This document shows positions 36,566-43,414 of a DNA stretch of 64,000 bases, piece after piece. The stretch is from NCBI GenBank assembly GCA_050261915.1, contig JBLNDT010000089.1, positions 139,496 through 203,495 of the forward strand. Direction: 5' to 3'. Position 1 is the first letter of the stretch. Each line of letters starts with the position of its first letter. The notes under the pieces are model-generated. The model worked only from the letters and a program-made list of their open reading frames with translations, had not been told where the DNA came from and ran no database searches. The stretch comes from UBA699 sp050261915. Its GTDB lineage: Bacteria; Bacillota; Clostridia; Clostridiales; Clostridiaceae. The position numbers and the translations under genes were made by a program.

Positions 36566-37996
36566 ATGAGAAATACATATAATTCTCCCTTAAATTCAAG
36601 GTATTCATCCAAGGAAATGTCATATCTCTTTTCAGAGGAAATGAAATTTAAAACTTGGAGAAAACTTTGGGTTGCCCTGGCAGAATGCGAAAAGGACCTT
36701 GGTCTTAATATAACTGAGGAACAAATTGCTGAACTTAAAGCATTCCAAAATGATGTAAATTATGAAGTAGCTGAACAAAGGGAAAAGGAAGTAAGACATG
36801 ACGTTATGAGCCATGTTTACGCTTATGGAGTACAATGCCCAAAAGCAAAGGGTATAATACATTTAGGTGCTACCAGCTGCTATGTTGGAGATAATACAGA
36901 TATTATAATAATGAAGGAAGCCCTTCTTTTAATAAGAAAAAAATTAATAAACGTTATAAATTCACTAACAAAGTTCGCCCTGCAGTATAAAGATATGCCT
37001 GCTCTTGGATTTACTCACTATCAGCCGGCTCAGTTAACTACAGTAGGCAAAAGAGCAACACTATGGATCCAGGATTTAATGATAGATCTTGAAAATCTTG
37101 ATTTTGTAATTGAAAACTTAAAACTTAGAGGTGTTAAAGGTACAACAGGTACTCAAGCCAGCTTCATGGAGCTTTTTGACGGCAATGAAGAGCTTGTAAA
37201 AAAGCTGGATGTAATTGTTACAAACAAAATGGGCTTTAAAGCAAGCTACATGGTTACAGGACAGACTTACAGCAGAAAAGTTGATTCTATAGTATTAAAT
37301 ACTCTTTCAGAAATAGCTCAAAGTGCTTATAAATTCAGCAATGACATGAGACTCTTACAGAGCATGAAGGAAATGGAAGAACCATTTGAAAAGAGCCAGA
37401 TAGGTTCTTCAGCAATGGCATATAAGAGAAACCCAATGAGATCCGAAAGAATGGGAGCATTAGCAAGATATATAATAGTAGATTCATTAAACCCAGCTAT
37501 AACTGCAGCATCCCAGTGGTTTGAAAGAACTCTTGATGATTCTGCAAACAAGAGAATAGCTGTAGCTGAAGCATTCCTTGCTTTGGACGGAGTATTGAAC
37601 CTCTATCTTAACGTTTCGAGCAACATGGTGGTTTATGAAAAAGTAATAAAAGCACATGTTTTAAAAGAACTTCCTTTTATGGCTACAGAAAATATTATCA
37701 TGGAAGCTGTAAAAAGAGGGGGAGACAGACAGGAACTTCATGAAAGAATCAGGGTTCATTCCATGGAAGCTGCTAGAATGGTTAAACAGGAAGGTCTAGA
37801 TAATGACCTAATTGAAAGAATAATAAATGATGACTTCTTCAATATGAGCAGTGAAGAAATAATAAGCTCCATAGATCCTCAAAAATATATCGGAAGAGCA
37901 CCTGGGCAGGTGGTAGATTTCATAAAAACTGAAGTTGAACCAATGCTTTTAGCAAATGAAAGCCTACTTGGTGAAAAAGCTGAAATTAACGTATAA
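36566..37996 (+). CDS. purB: Adenylosuccinate lyase
   Basis: Cleaves SAICAR and adenylosuccinate in purine synthesis. It has 476 residues of the fumarase/aspartase superfamily. The signature loop SSAMAYKRNPMRSERM is complete, and the histidine regions GATSCYVGDNTD and TGTQASF are present. ATG follows GGAGG. Monocistronic, with a terminator 40 bases downstream. Confidence 0.96.
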   Translation: MRNTYNSPLNSRYSSKEMSYLFSEEMKFKTWRKLWVALAECEKDLGLNITEEQIAELKAFQNDVNYEVAEQREKEVRHDVMSHVYAYGVQCPKAKGIIHLGATSCYVGDNTDIIIMKEALLLIRKKLINVINSLTKFALQYKDMPALGFTHYQPAQLTTVGKRATLWIQDLMIDLENLDFVIENLKLRGVKGTTGTQASFMELFDGNEELVKKLDVIVTNKMGFKASYMVTGQTYSRKVDSIVLNTLSEIAQSAYKFSNDMRLLQSMKEMEEPFEKSQIGSSAMAYKRNPMRSERMGALARYIIVDSLNPAITAASQWFERTLDDSANKRIAVAEAFLALDGVLNLYLNVSSNMVVYEKVIKAHVLKELPFMATENIIMEAVKRGGDRQELHERIRVHSMEAARMVKQEGLDNDLIERIINDDFFNMSSEEIISSIDPQKYIGRAPGQVVDFIKTEVEPMLLANESLLGEKAEINV

Positions 37997-38034
37997 TTCT
38001 TCTAATTTTGATAAAAAAATCGATTTTAAAAATT

Positions 38035-38057
38035 AAAAGACCTTAATTAGGTCTTTT
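38035..38057. terminator. Terminator after purB
   Basis: AAAAGACCT, loop TAATT, AGGTCTTTT, then TTCTTATTTTTT. Confidence 0.9.
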
Positions 38058-38125
38058 TCTTATTTTTTGAATTAATTTTTTTGTACACAATTTAATTCCC
38101 AGTTTGTGGAAAATAATAAAATTGG

Positions 38126-38190
38126 TAATTATGCACCAATTAAGTAACAACCTGTGATTTACAGAAAACCGTATAATTATGCACGAATTA
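38126..38190. repeat. 17-bp direct repeat pair, 48 bp apart
   Basis: TAATTATGCACCAATTA (38126-38142) and TAATTATGCACGAATTA (38174-38190) differ at one base. Each has inverted TAATT/AATTA arms. The first is part of a larger inverted repeat AATTGGT-N8-ACCAATT. They look like paired protein-binding sites. Confidence 0.6.
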
Positions 38191-38221
38191 CATAGAAGTA
38201 TATTGAAAAGTCTATTTTCAA

Positions 38222-38252
38222 ATGAAAACCCTTTAAAATCAAGGGTTTTCAT
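38222..38252. repeat. Perfect 12-bp inverted repeat
   Basis: ATGAAAACCCTT, 7-base loop TAAAATC, AAGGGTTTTCAT. No T-tract follows. Confidence 0.7.
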
Positions 38253-38263
38253 ATTAGATGTCG

Positions 38264-38289
38264 TTCTGCTAAATACACATTTAGCAGAA
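38264..38289. repeat. Perfect 11-bp inverted repeat
   Basis: TTCTGCTAAAT, loop ACAC, ATTTAGCAGAA. It ends six bases before the recombinase -35. Confidence 0.7.
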
Positions 38290-38294
38290 TTCCG

Positions 38295-38323
38295 TTTACT
38301 TGCGTCATGTTTTATGATAATAT
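38295..38323 (+). promoter_or_regulatory. Promoter of the tyrosine recombinase gene
   Basis: TTTACT (38295-38300), 17-base spacer, TAATAT (38318-38323) with an upstream TGA (extended -10). Confidence 0.65.
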
Positions 38324-38359
38324 TATAGTACAGAGATTTATATCAAGGTGGTGAAAGTT

Positions 38360-39679
38360 TTGAGCAGCAATTACGTTCTGTTAAATTGTTCTGAGGCAGA
38401 TAAAGAAATTCTAAAGTATACCCTGTTAACTGAAGAGGATAAGCGAAATATTTCAGAGCTAAAGGAAAGGTTCAAAAAGAGGAAGTATGCCCTTGCAATA
38501 GAAGATTTATATAAGTTACATAAGAACTATTACCCTACTTCAAAAATTGCTTTGATGTACGGGGTTGGAGTTAGACAAATTCAACGTATTTTTACGGAGC
38601 TTGGTTTAAACAGAGATAAATCCATGGCTATGATTATTTCTTCAAATGACAATTTAAAATATGAAGATAAATCCCTAAAAAAAGTCCCTCTTATAACCAG
38701 TACTCCAATTAAGGATTTAGAGCTACCTTCCACCCTTCAAAACTTTTTAATTTATCTGTCAACCATTAAAGGAAAGTCCCCTAATACTGTAGATGGATAC
38801 AAGATGGATTTAATATTGTTTTTTAGATTTATTAAGAGACATAAAGGCTTATATCCTAAAAACACACCTATATCTAATATTGCTATAGGAGATATAGATA
38901 AAGATTTCATTAAAAGCATTAACTTAACTGATTTTTACGCATTTCTTTCCTTTCTAGAAAATGATAGGAAGAATACTTCATATACTAGAGCAAGAAAGGT
39001 AGCTGCCCTTAAATCTTTCTTTAAGTTTTTGCAAATAAAAGCAAAAATATTAGATGAAAACCCAACTGAAGAACTTGAAGCACCAAAAATACTTAAAAGA
39101 CACCCAGTATATCTAAGCCTTGAGGAAAGCAAGGAGCTTTTAAGTTCTGTAGATTATGATGAAAAACACCCAAAAAGAGACTTCTGCATATTGACCTTAT
39201 TCCTTAACTGCGGCCTAAGACTTTCAGAACTTTGCAGCATTAACATTTCAAGTATTAAAGATGACACCTTGACCATTATCGGAAAAGGAAATAAGGAAAG
39301 AACAGTTTATCTTAACCATGCCTGTATTAAGGCTATATCAGCTTATATGAGGGAAAGAAATATTAAAGACATACTCCCCCAGCATAAAGATGCCTTATTT
39401 ATAAGTGATCATAAATCCAGGATAAATAAGAGCACCATACAGAAAATAATTAAAAAATACATTACCCTTGCTGGGTTAGACCCAGAAAAGTACTCTACTC
39501 ATAAGTTAAGGCACACAGCAGCAACTTTAATGTACAAGTATGGTAATGTGGATATTAGAAGCCTTCAAATGATATTAGGACACGAAAACATCAACACCAC
39601 TCAAATATATACCCACGTGGATGATGAAAAGCTTAGGGAAGCTGTAGCCTTAAATCCTTTAAGTGATGAAGACTTTTAA
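38360..39679 (+). CDS. Xer-like tyrosine recombinase with N-terminal helix-turn-helix
   Basis: 439 residues. An N-terminal domain of about 115 residues contains a helix-turn-helix-like stretch (SKIALMYGVGVRQIQRIF, about 61-78). A core-binding SAM-like domain (about 125-245) and a catalytic domain follow. All catalytic residues are present: R287 (GLRLSEL), K309, H381 and R384 (HKLRHT), H408 (LGHE) and Y417 (IYTHVD). TTG 38360 after AAGGTGGTGA is chosen over GTG 38348/38351. It stands alone with its own promoter and no phage genes nearby. It could be the chromosomal Xer enzyme or another dedicated recombinase. Confidence 0.85.
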   Translation: MSSNYVLLNCSEADKEILKYTLLTEEDKRNISELKERFKKRKYALAIEDLYKLHKNYYPTSKIALMYGVGVRQIQRIFTELGLNRDKSMAMIISSNDNLKYEDKSLKKVPLITSTPIKDLELPSTLQNFLIYLSTIKGKSPNTVDGYKMDLILFFRFIKRHKGLYPKNTPISNIAIGDIDKDFIKSINLTDFYAFLSFLENDRKNTSYTRARKVAALKSFFKFLQIKAKILDENPTEELEAPKILKRHPVYLSLEESKELLSSVDYDEKHPKRDFCILTLFLNCGLRLSELCSINISSIKDDTLTIIGKGNKERTVYLNHACIKAISAYMRERNIKDILPQHKDALFISDHKSRINKSTIQKIIKKYITLAGLDPEKYSTHKLRHTAATLMYKYGNVDIRSLQMILGHENINTTQIYTHVDDEKLREAVALNPLSDEDF

Positions 39680-39683
39680 GAAT

Positions 39684-39715
39684 AAAAACACTCTATGAAA
39701 AATCATAGAGTGTTT
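39684..39715. terminator. Bidirectional terminator between convergent genes
   Basis: AAAACACTCTATGA, loop AAAA, TCATAGAGTGTTTT: a perfect 14-bp stem with A- and T-rich flanks, serving the recombinase (+) and the lipoprotein gene (-). Confidence 0.92.
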
Positions 39716-39736
39716 TCCTTATATTGTTTTATTCAA

Positions 39737-40153
39737 CTATTTATTTAATTTTTTAAAGTAACTCCATAGCTTATCACCTTTGATATTATATTGCTTTCCA
39801 TACATGGTCACAACAGTCTGAAAGCCTTGGGTACCTCCAAAAACAGATACCCTTTTCCCACCTTCATAATTAATAACCACTTCACTATTATGTGTTGTTC
39901 CCAAATCATTATCAGCTTGAATCGCATCATTATAAGCAGTCATAAATTCATTTATTTCTTTAATATTTTTTTCTTTTGTAAATATGACTTTACTATTTCC
40001 CCCATGAATTATCTCTATAGAAACCACATCTTTAGCAGGCTCTGAAACATTGGAACTTGTGCTCTTACATGCAGTAAAACTAATAGATAGAATTATAATA
40101 AAGAAAATTAAAATAAATTTATTTTTTATAATATCACCTCCTTTAACCTTCAT
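39737..40153 (-). CDS. Putative lipoprotein of unknown function
   Basis: A short basic N-terminus, a hydrophobic stretch and a lipobox-like SISFTAC then KSTSS give a lipoprotein signal peptide; about 105 residues follow with no recognised domain (ends YFKKLNK). The only canonical start is ATG 40153, which has no ribosome site. A perfect AAAGGAGGTGAT lies inside the frame (about 40133-40144), right before ATT (40132) and ATA (40129) codons and exactly where the signal peptide begins, so translation probably starts there at a rare codon. Last gene of a three-gene operon. Confidence 0.7.
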   Translation of the reverse strand: MKVKGGDIIKNKFILIFFIIILSISFTACKSTSSNVSEPAKDVVSIEIIHGGNSKVIFTKEKNIKEINEFMTAYNDAIQADNDLGTTHNSEVVINYEGGKRVSVFGGTQGFQTVVTMYGKQYNIKGDKLWSYFKKLNK

Positions 40154-40165
40154 TTATAAGCAATT

Positions 40166-40381
40166 CTATATTTGATCAAAGTAGAATAATTCCTCAAATG
40201 TTTTATCAAGAACAACGCATAATATTAATGCTAGTTTAGCACTTGGACAATATTGATTAGTTTCAATAGAACTTATGGTTTGTCTTGAAACACCAACAAT
40301 TTTAGCTAGCTCTTCCTGCGAAATTTTTTTCTCAGCACGTGCTACTTTTAACCTATTCTGCAAAATTAGTGTTTTTTCCAT
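40166..40381 (-). CDS. Xre-family helix-turn-helix regulator (YozG-like)
   Basis: 71-residue DNA-binding protein: LKVARAEKKISQEELAKIVG, then VSRQTISSIETNQYCPSAKL is a complete Cro/CI-type HTH, ending in EELFYFDQI. The frame opens at 40420, but GGTGAT lies before ATG 40381. It follows the DUF6442-like gene by 16 bases, a frequent pairing. It is the likely ligand of the palindromes at 40767-40820. Confidence 0.88.
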   Translation of the reverse strand: MEKTLILQNRLKVARAEKKISQEELAKIVGVSRQTISSIETNQYCPSAKLALILCVVLDKTFEELFYFDQI

Positions 40382-40397
40382 ATTTATCACCAGATAT

Positions 40398-40709
40398 TTA
40401 TATATTAAAGAAAAAAGCAATTATGCTGACTACAGCACAAATAGCAGTAAATATGCCGCCAATTAATAGATATTTGCTTTTATATTGATAGTATTTATAT
40501 AATGATTCAACTGAGATAAAAGTAAGAAAAATAGAAATTAGATCTGAAGAATTAATTCCCTTAAAAGCTTTATAAGCCATCATAAGAGAAAGTACTAAAA
40601 GAAAGCACGTTGAAGCAATAGCTCTCGCTTTATCATTTATATATTGTTCCCTTTCATCTTCACAAGGTGCATTTTTAATAATACTGGATAATATTTCATC
40701 TTTATTCAT
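40398..40709 (-). CDS. Small membrane protein, DUF6442-like
   Basis: 103 residues: a charged N-terminal segment with DEREQYINDKARAIAS, then three hydrophobic helices. The pattern resembles DUF6442 proteins found next to Xre regulators. AGGAGGG selects ATG 40709 (the frame opens at 40769). First gene of the operon with the Xre regulator. Function unknown. Confidence 0.65.
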   Translation of the reverse strand: MNKDEILSSIIKNAPCEDEREQYINDKARAIASTCFLLVLSLMMAYKAFKGINSSDLISIFLTFISVESLYKYYQYKSKYLLIGGIFTAICAVVSIIAFFFNI

Positions 40710-40740
40710 ATGAATCCCTCCTAAATTTTGTATTATAAAA

Positions 40741-40769
40741 AGAATAACACGGCAAAAATAATATGTCAA
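40741..40769 (-). promoter_or_regulatory. Promoter of the DUF6442-xre-lipoprotein operon
   Basis: On the minus strand TTGACA (40769-40764), 17-base spacer, TATTCT (40746-40741). The -35 overlaps the first operator palindrome. Confidence 0.75.
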
Positions 40770-40820
40770 GTATTCTTGTCAATTTTACAAGTTAACTTGG
40801 AATTTATACAAGAATTCTTG
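40767..40820. promoter_or_regulatory. Three phased operator palindromes CAAG-N4-CTTG
   Basis: CAAGTATTCTTG (40767-40778), CAAGTTAACTTG (40788-40799) and CAAGAATTCTTG (40809-40820). Centres are exactly 21 bp apart, two turns of the helix, and the first overlaps the -35. They are probably bound cooperatively by the Xre regulator. Confidence 0.75.
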
Positions 40821-40844
40821 TCATATTAAATTCAAGAAGTATTT

Positions 40845-41609
40845 CTAAATACTCTTCATCTGTTTTCTTTCATTGAAGAAATTTTTATAAGATAAAAAAC
40901 ATGCAATAAAGGATGATATGGATGTTGTTGAAAGCAGCATAAAGGTTACCATAATCTGATACTTCACTGCTTCCACAGGGGAAATTCCTGCAAGTATAAG
41001 ACCTGTCATTGTACCAGGTAAAGATACAATTCCTAAGGTTTTTGCTGAATCTATTGTTGGTAGCATACTTACTTTAATGGAATCTCTTATTATTTCTATT
41101 GATGAAGTGAAAATATCTGCACCAAGGGATAGCTTCGTTTCAACCTCTTCCCTCTTGTCTTTAAAATTTGAAATTAATTGTCTATAGCAAAGTCCAAGGG
41201 CAACCATTGAATTGCTTATTATCATTCCGCTTATAGGAACAATTTGATATGGTTCATATTTAATGGCACCGGATATTACTAGAATCCCAAGAGTTACTAT
41301 TGTTCCAGCTGATATTGATATAAATGATATCAGTACTCCATTTTTAATTCCCTTTCCTCTTTTTGAAGCGTTATATGCCGCATTAAAACACATAAATAAA
41401 ATTAACAAGGTCGTAAAAATTGGATTTTTAAGACCAAATATAAAGTTAAGTAAATACCCTACAATAATTAACTGAACTATTGCTCTTATTACACTAATTA
41501 TTATGTCCTTCTCAAGCTTTAATTTTTGGTAATGAGAAAACAATAATGAAACTAATACCAGTGATGAAGCAATTAGAAGTGATGAAGTATTTAAAGTACC
41601 TGCACTCAT
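40845..41609 (-). CDS. fetB: UPF0014/FetB-family ABC permease
   Basis: 254 residues with about seven membrane helices; the region IRAIVQLIIVGYLLNFIF and the ISNSMVALGL segment are typical of the YbbM/FetB family, which exports iron (or other metals) with the FetA ATPase in Escherichia coli. Its start overlaps the ATPase gene by 4 bases. Substrate not demonstrated here. Confidence 0.85.
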   Translation of the reverse strand: MSAGTLNTSSLLIASSLVLVSLLFSHYQKLKLEKDIIISVIRAIVQLIIVGYLLNFIFGLKNPIFTTLLILFMCFNAAYNASKRGKGIKNGVLISFISISAGTIVTLGILVISGAIKYEPYQIVPISGMIISNSMVALGLCYRQLISNFKDKREEVETKLSLGADIFTSSIEIIRDSIKVSMLPTIDSAKTLGIVSLPGTMTGLILAGISPVEAVKYQIMVTFMLLSTTSISSFIACFLSYKNFFNERKQMKSI

Positions 41610-42262
41610 TTTAACACCTCCAAGGACTTAACTTGCCCCGCTTCAATAGTTAATAATTTATTTGCATTCCTTTTGCTTTGTTCTGGATTATGAGTTACCC
41701 AAAGGATAGTTGTACCCTCCTCATTTAATTCCTTTATTACATCTTCAACCATTAAGGTATTTTCTACATCCAGTGCTGATGTTACTTCATCTAGGAGCAA
41801 AACCTCCGGCTTAAATAATAAAGTCCTTATAAGTGCAATTCTTTGTTTTTCTCCTCCAGAGAGCTTCTTAACATCTTTTTTTAGGTATTCATAATCAAGG
41901 TTAAATAGAAAAAAAAGCTCTTCCACCCTCTTTAGATCCACTTTAATATCTCTTATAGAATAAGGAAATGATATGTTTTCCATAACAGTATCACCAAAAA
42001 GATAGGGTGTTTGAAAGCAATATGCTATACTTTTCCTTAACTCCATGGGATTGTATTCTATAATTGATTTGTTTTTATACAATATTGTTCCTTTTGTTGG
42101 GGTTATCAAATGGCTGCACAATTTGAGAATAGTGCTTTTACCACTTCCGGAAAGGCCAATTACAGAAATATAATCACCTTGTATAACTGAAAAATTTATA
42201 TCATTTAATATATTTTTATTATCACTAATATAAGCTACGTTTTTAAACTTTAGTATGGGCAA
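41606..42262 (-). CDS. fetA: FetA-type ABC transporter ATPase
   Basis: ATPase partner of the UPF0014 permease, 218 residues. Walker A GLSGSGKST, Q-loop CFQTPYLFG, signature LSGGEKQR and Walker B VLLLDEVTSALD are intact. The frame begins at 42295, but GGAAGGAGG lies inside it and precedes TTG 42262 (MPILKFKNVAY) with good spacing, so that start is used. It follows the cysteine-rich gene. Confidence 0.88.
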   Translation of the reverse strand: MPILKFKNVAYISDNKNILNDINFSVIQGDYISVIGLSGSGKSTILKLCSHLITPTKGTILYKNKSIIEYNPMELRKSIAYCFQTPYLFGDTVMENISFPYSIRDIKVDLKRVEELFFLFNLDYEYLKKDVKKLSGGEKQRIALIRTLLFKPEVLLLDEVTSALDVENTLMVEDVIKELNEEGTTILWVTHNPEQSKRNANKLLTIEAGQVKSLEVLK

Positions 42263-42294
42263 AATTATTCCTCCTTCCAATAGATTAAGAGCCA

Positions 42295-42660
42295 TTAAGG
42301 CTCTTTCACATTTTTAAATCTTATAAATCCAGGGAATTCCTCCACAGTGTATTTTTCAAGGTGGGCCTGGTTTTCAAGAAGATCTCTTAAACCTTCTATA
42401 TCATCTATAAGTTCCATAGTATCATCTTCAATATCTTCCTCTGAAGATTTAATTTCAACTAATTCATCTTCATCAATATATTCATCACTATCTTCAAGAA
42501 TTTCATCAACAGAGATTGATAGTGTCTCTATGTCCTTATCTCCAAGGCACATGCCGCAGTTGTCGCAAGTCTTGTTCTTATCCAAATCACATATACTGCA
42601 TTCTCCACATTCTATACATATTTTAGTTACTTCAAAAATACATTTTTTATCTATTTTAAT
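42295..42660 (-). CDS. Cysteine-rich acidic protein, unknown function
   Basis: Open frame of about 121 codons after an in-frame TGA. The N-terminal part has repeated CxxC motifs: CIECGECSIC then CDNCGMC, a likely metal-binding ribbon. An acidic middle and a C-terminus EEFPGFIRFKN follow. TTG 42585 would cut off the first cysteines. A promoter ends near 42690 and AAGGAAGG lies at about 42664-42671, so initiation should be near 42660, where only ATT (42660) or ATA (42654) is available. Divergent from lexA. Confidence 0.65.
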   Translation of the reverse strand: MKIDKKCIFEVTKICIECGECSICDLDKNKTCDNCGMCLGDKDIETLSISVDEILEDSDEYIDEDELVEIKSSEEDIEDDTMELIDDIEGLRDLLENQAHLEKYTVEEFPGFIRFKNVKEP

Positions 42661-42689
42661 TACCTTCCTTCAATTTATTCTTGATAATT

Positions 42690-42718
42690 ATTATACAAAA
42701 TTTATTAAAATCAGCCAA
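42690..42718 (-). promoter_or_regulatory. Promoter of the cysteine-rich gene (divergent from lexA)
   Basis: On the minus strand TTGGCT (42718-42713), 17-base spacer, TATAAT (42695-42690). It is 12 bases from the LexA box. Confidence 0.6.
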
Positions 42719-42729
42719 GTTTTAATTTG

Positions 42730-42743
42730 AGAACATATGTTTG
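42730..42743 (+). promoter_or_regulatory. LexA (SOS) box of lexA
   Basis: AGAACATATGTTTG has the core GAAC-ATAT-GTTT of the Gram-positive SOS box and overlaps the lexA -35, consistent with autorepression. Confidence 0.85.
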
Positions 42744-42769
42744 ATATTCCCTATTCCTCATGTTATAAT
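42741..42769 (+). promoter_or_regulatory. Sigma-A promoter of lexA
   Basis: TTGATA (42741-42746), 17-base spacer, TATAAT (42764-42769). Confidence 0.85.
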
Positions 42770-42794
42770 GATATAAAGATGAGGAGGTATCCAC

Positions 42795-43391
42795 ATGAAG
42801 TCAAATAAGCAAAATGAAATTTATGAATATATAAAAGATTATGTTAGGGATAAGGGTTATCCCCCTTCCGTTCGTGAAATATGCTCTGCAGTTAACTTAA
42901 GTTCTACTTCCACAGTTCATGGTCACCTTGAAAAGCTTGAAAAAAAGGGGTTAATTAAAAGAGACCCCACCAAGCCAAGAACAATAGAAATAGTTGAAAA
43001 AGAAGAAAAAAAGGAAATGATAAACATTCCTGTTTTAGGTACAATTACTGCAGGTCTTCCAATTCTTGCAGTTGAAAATATTGAAGATACCTTTCCCCTT
43101 CCACTTGACTATATAAGAAGCAACAAGGATCTATTCATGCTTAGAATTAAAGGTGAAAGCATGATTGAAGCTGGTATTATGAATAATGACCTTGTAATAA
43201 TTGAAAAAACTAATTATGCAGAAAACGGCACAATTGTTGCTGCCCTTATAGATAATGAAGCTACCTTAAAAAGGTTTTACAAGGAAAAAGACCATATTCG
43301 TCTTCAGCCTGAAAACAGCTCCATGAGTCCTATTATAGTTAAGAACTGCACAATACTAGGAAAACTTGTTGGATTATATAGAGAATATTAA
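42795..43391 (+). CDS. lexA: LexA repressor
   Basis: SOS repressor, 198 residues. The N-terminal winged HTH contains GYPPSVREICSAVNLSSTST. The C-terminal S24 peptidase domain has the A86-G87 cleavage bond (ITAGLP), catalytic S122 (GESMIEAG) and K159 (ATLKRF). ATG follows GAGGAGG. The sites at its own promoter and at recA define at least part of its regulon. Confidence 0.97.
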   Translation: MKSNKQNEIYEYIKDYVRDKGYPPSVREICSAVNLSSTSTVHGHLEKLEKKGLIKRDPTKPRTIEIVEKEEKKEMINIPVLGTITAGLPILAVENIEDTFPLPLDYIRSNKDLFMLRIKGESMIEAGIMNNDLVIIEKTNYAENGTIVAALIDNEATLKRFYKEKDHIRLQPENSSMSPIIVKNCTILGKLVGLYREY

Positions 43392-43414
43392 AGAGCCTAA
43401 GGCTCTTTATTTAT
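43390..43414. terminator. Bidirectional terminator lexA / ynbB
   Basis: AAAGAGCC, loop TAA, GGCTCTTT then ATTTATTTT; it touches the stop codons of both convergent genes. Confidence 0.8.

Larger units (their letters stand above)
37997..38359. other. Palindrome-rich intergenic region purB-recombinase
   Basis: About 360 bases with no ORF. It holds the purB terminator (38035-38057), a 17-bp direct repeat TAATTATGCAC[C/G]AATTA at 38126-38142 and 38174-38190, a 12-bp perfect hairpin (38222-38252), an 11-bp perfect hairpin (38264-38289), and the promoter of the recombinase (38295-38323). The hairpins lie upstream of the promoter and lack T-tracts. Confidence 0.8.

Noticed and set aside
38121..38190. 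TAATTATGCAC repeats as a dif site
   Set aside because: They do not resemble the Firmicute dif consensus recalled from Bacillus (arms, 6-base centre, TTATGTAAA side), so a dif label is not supported.
39791..40045. 84-codon + strand ORF
   Set aside because: Antisense to the lipoprotein gene and without a ribosome site.
42295..42585. TTG 42585 as start of the cysteine-rich gene
   Set aside because: It would remove conserved-looking CxxC motifs that continue in frame upstream, and it lies about 100 bases from the promoter without a ribosome site of its own.
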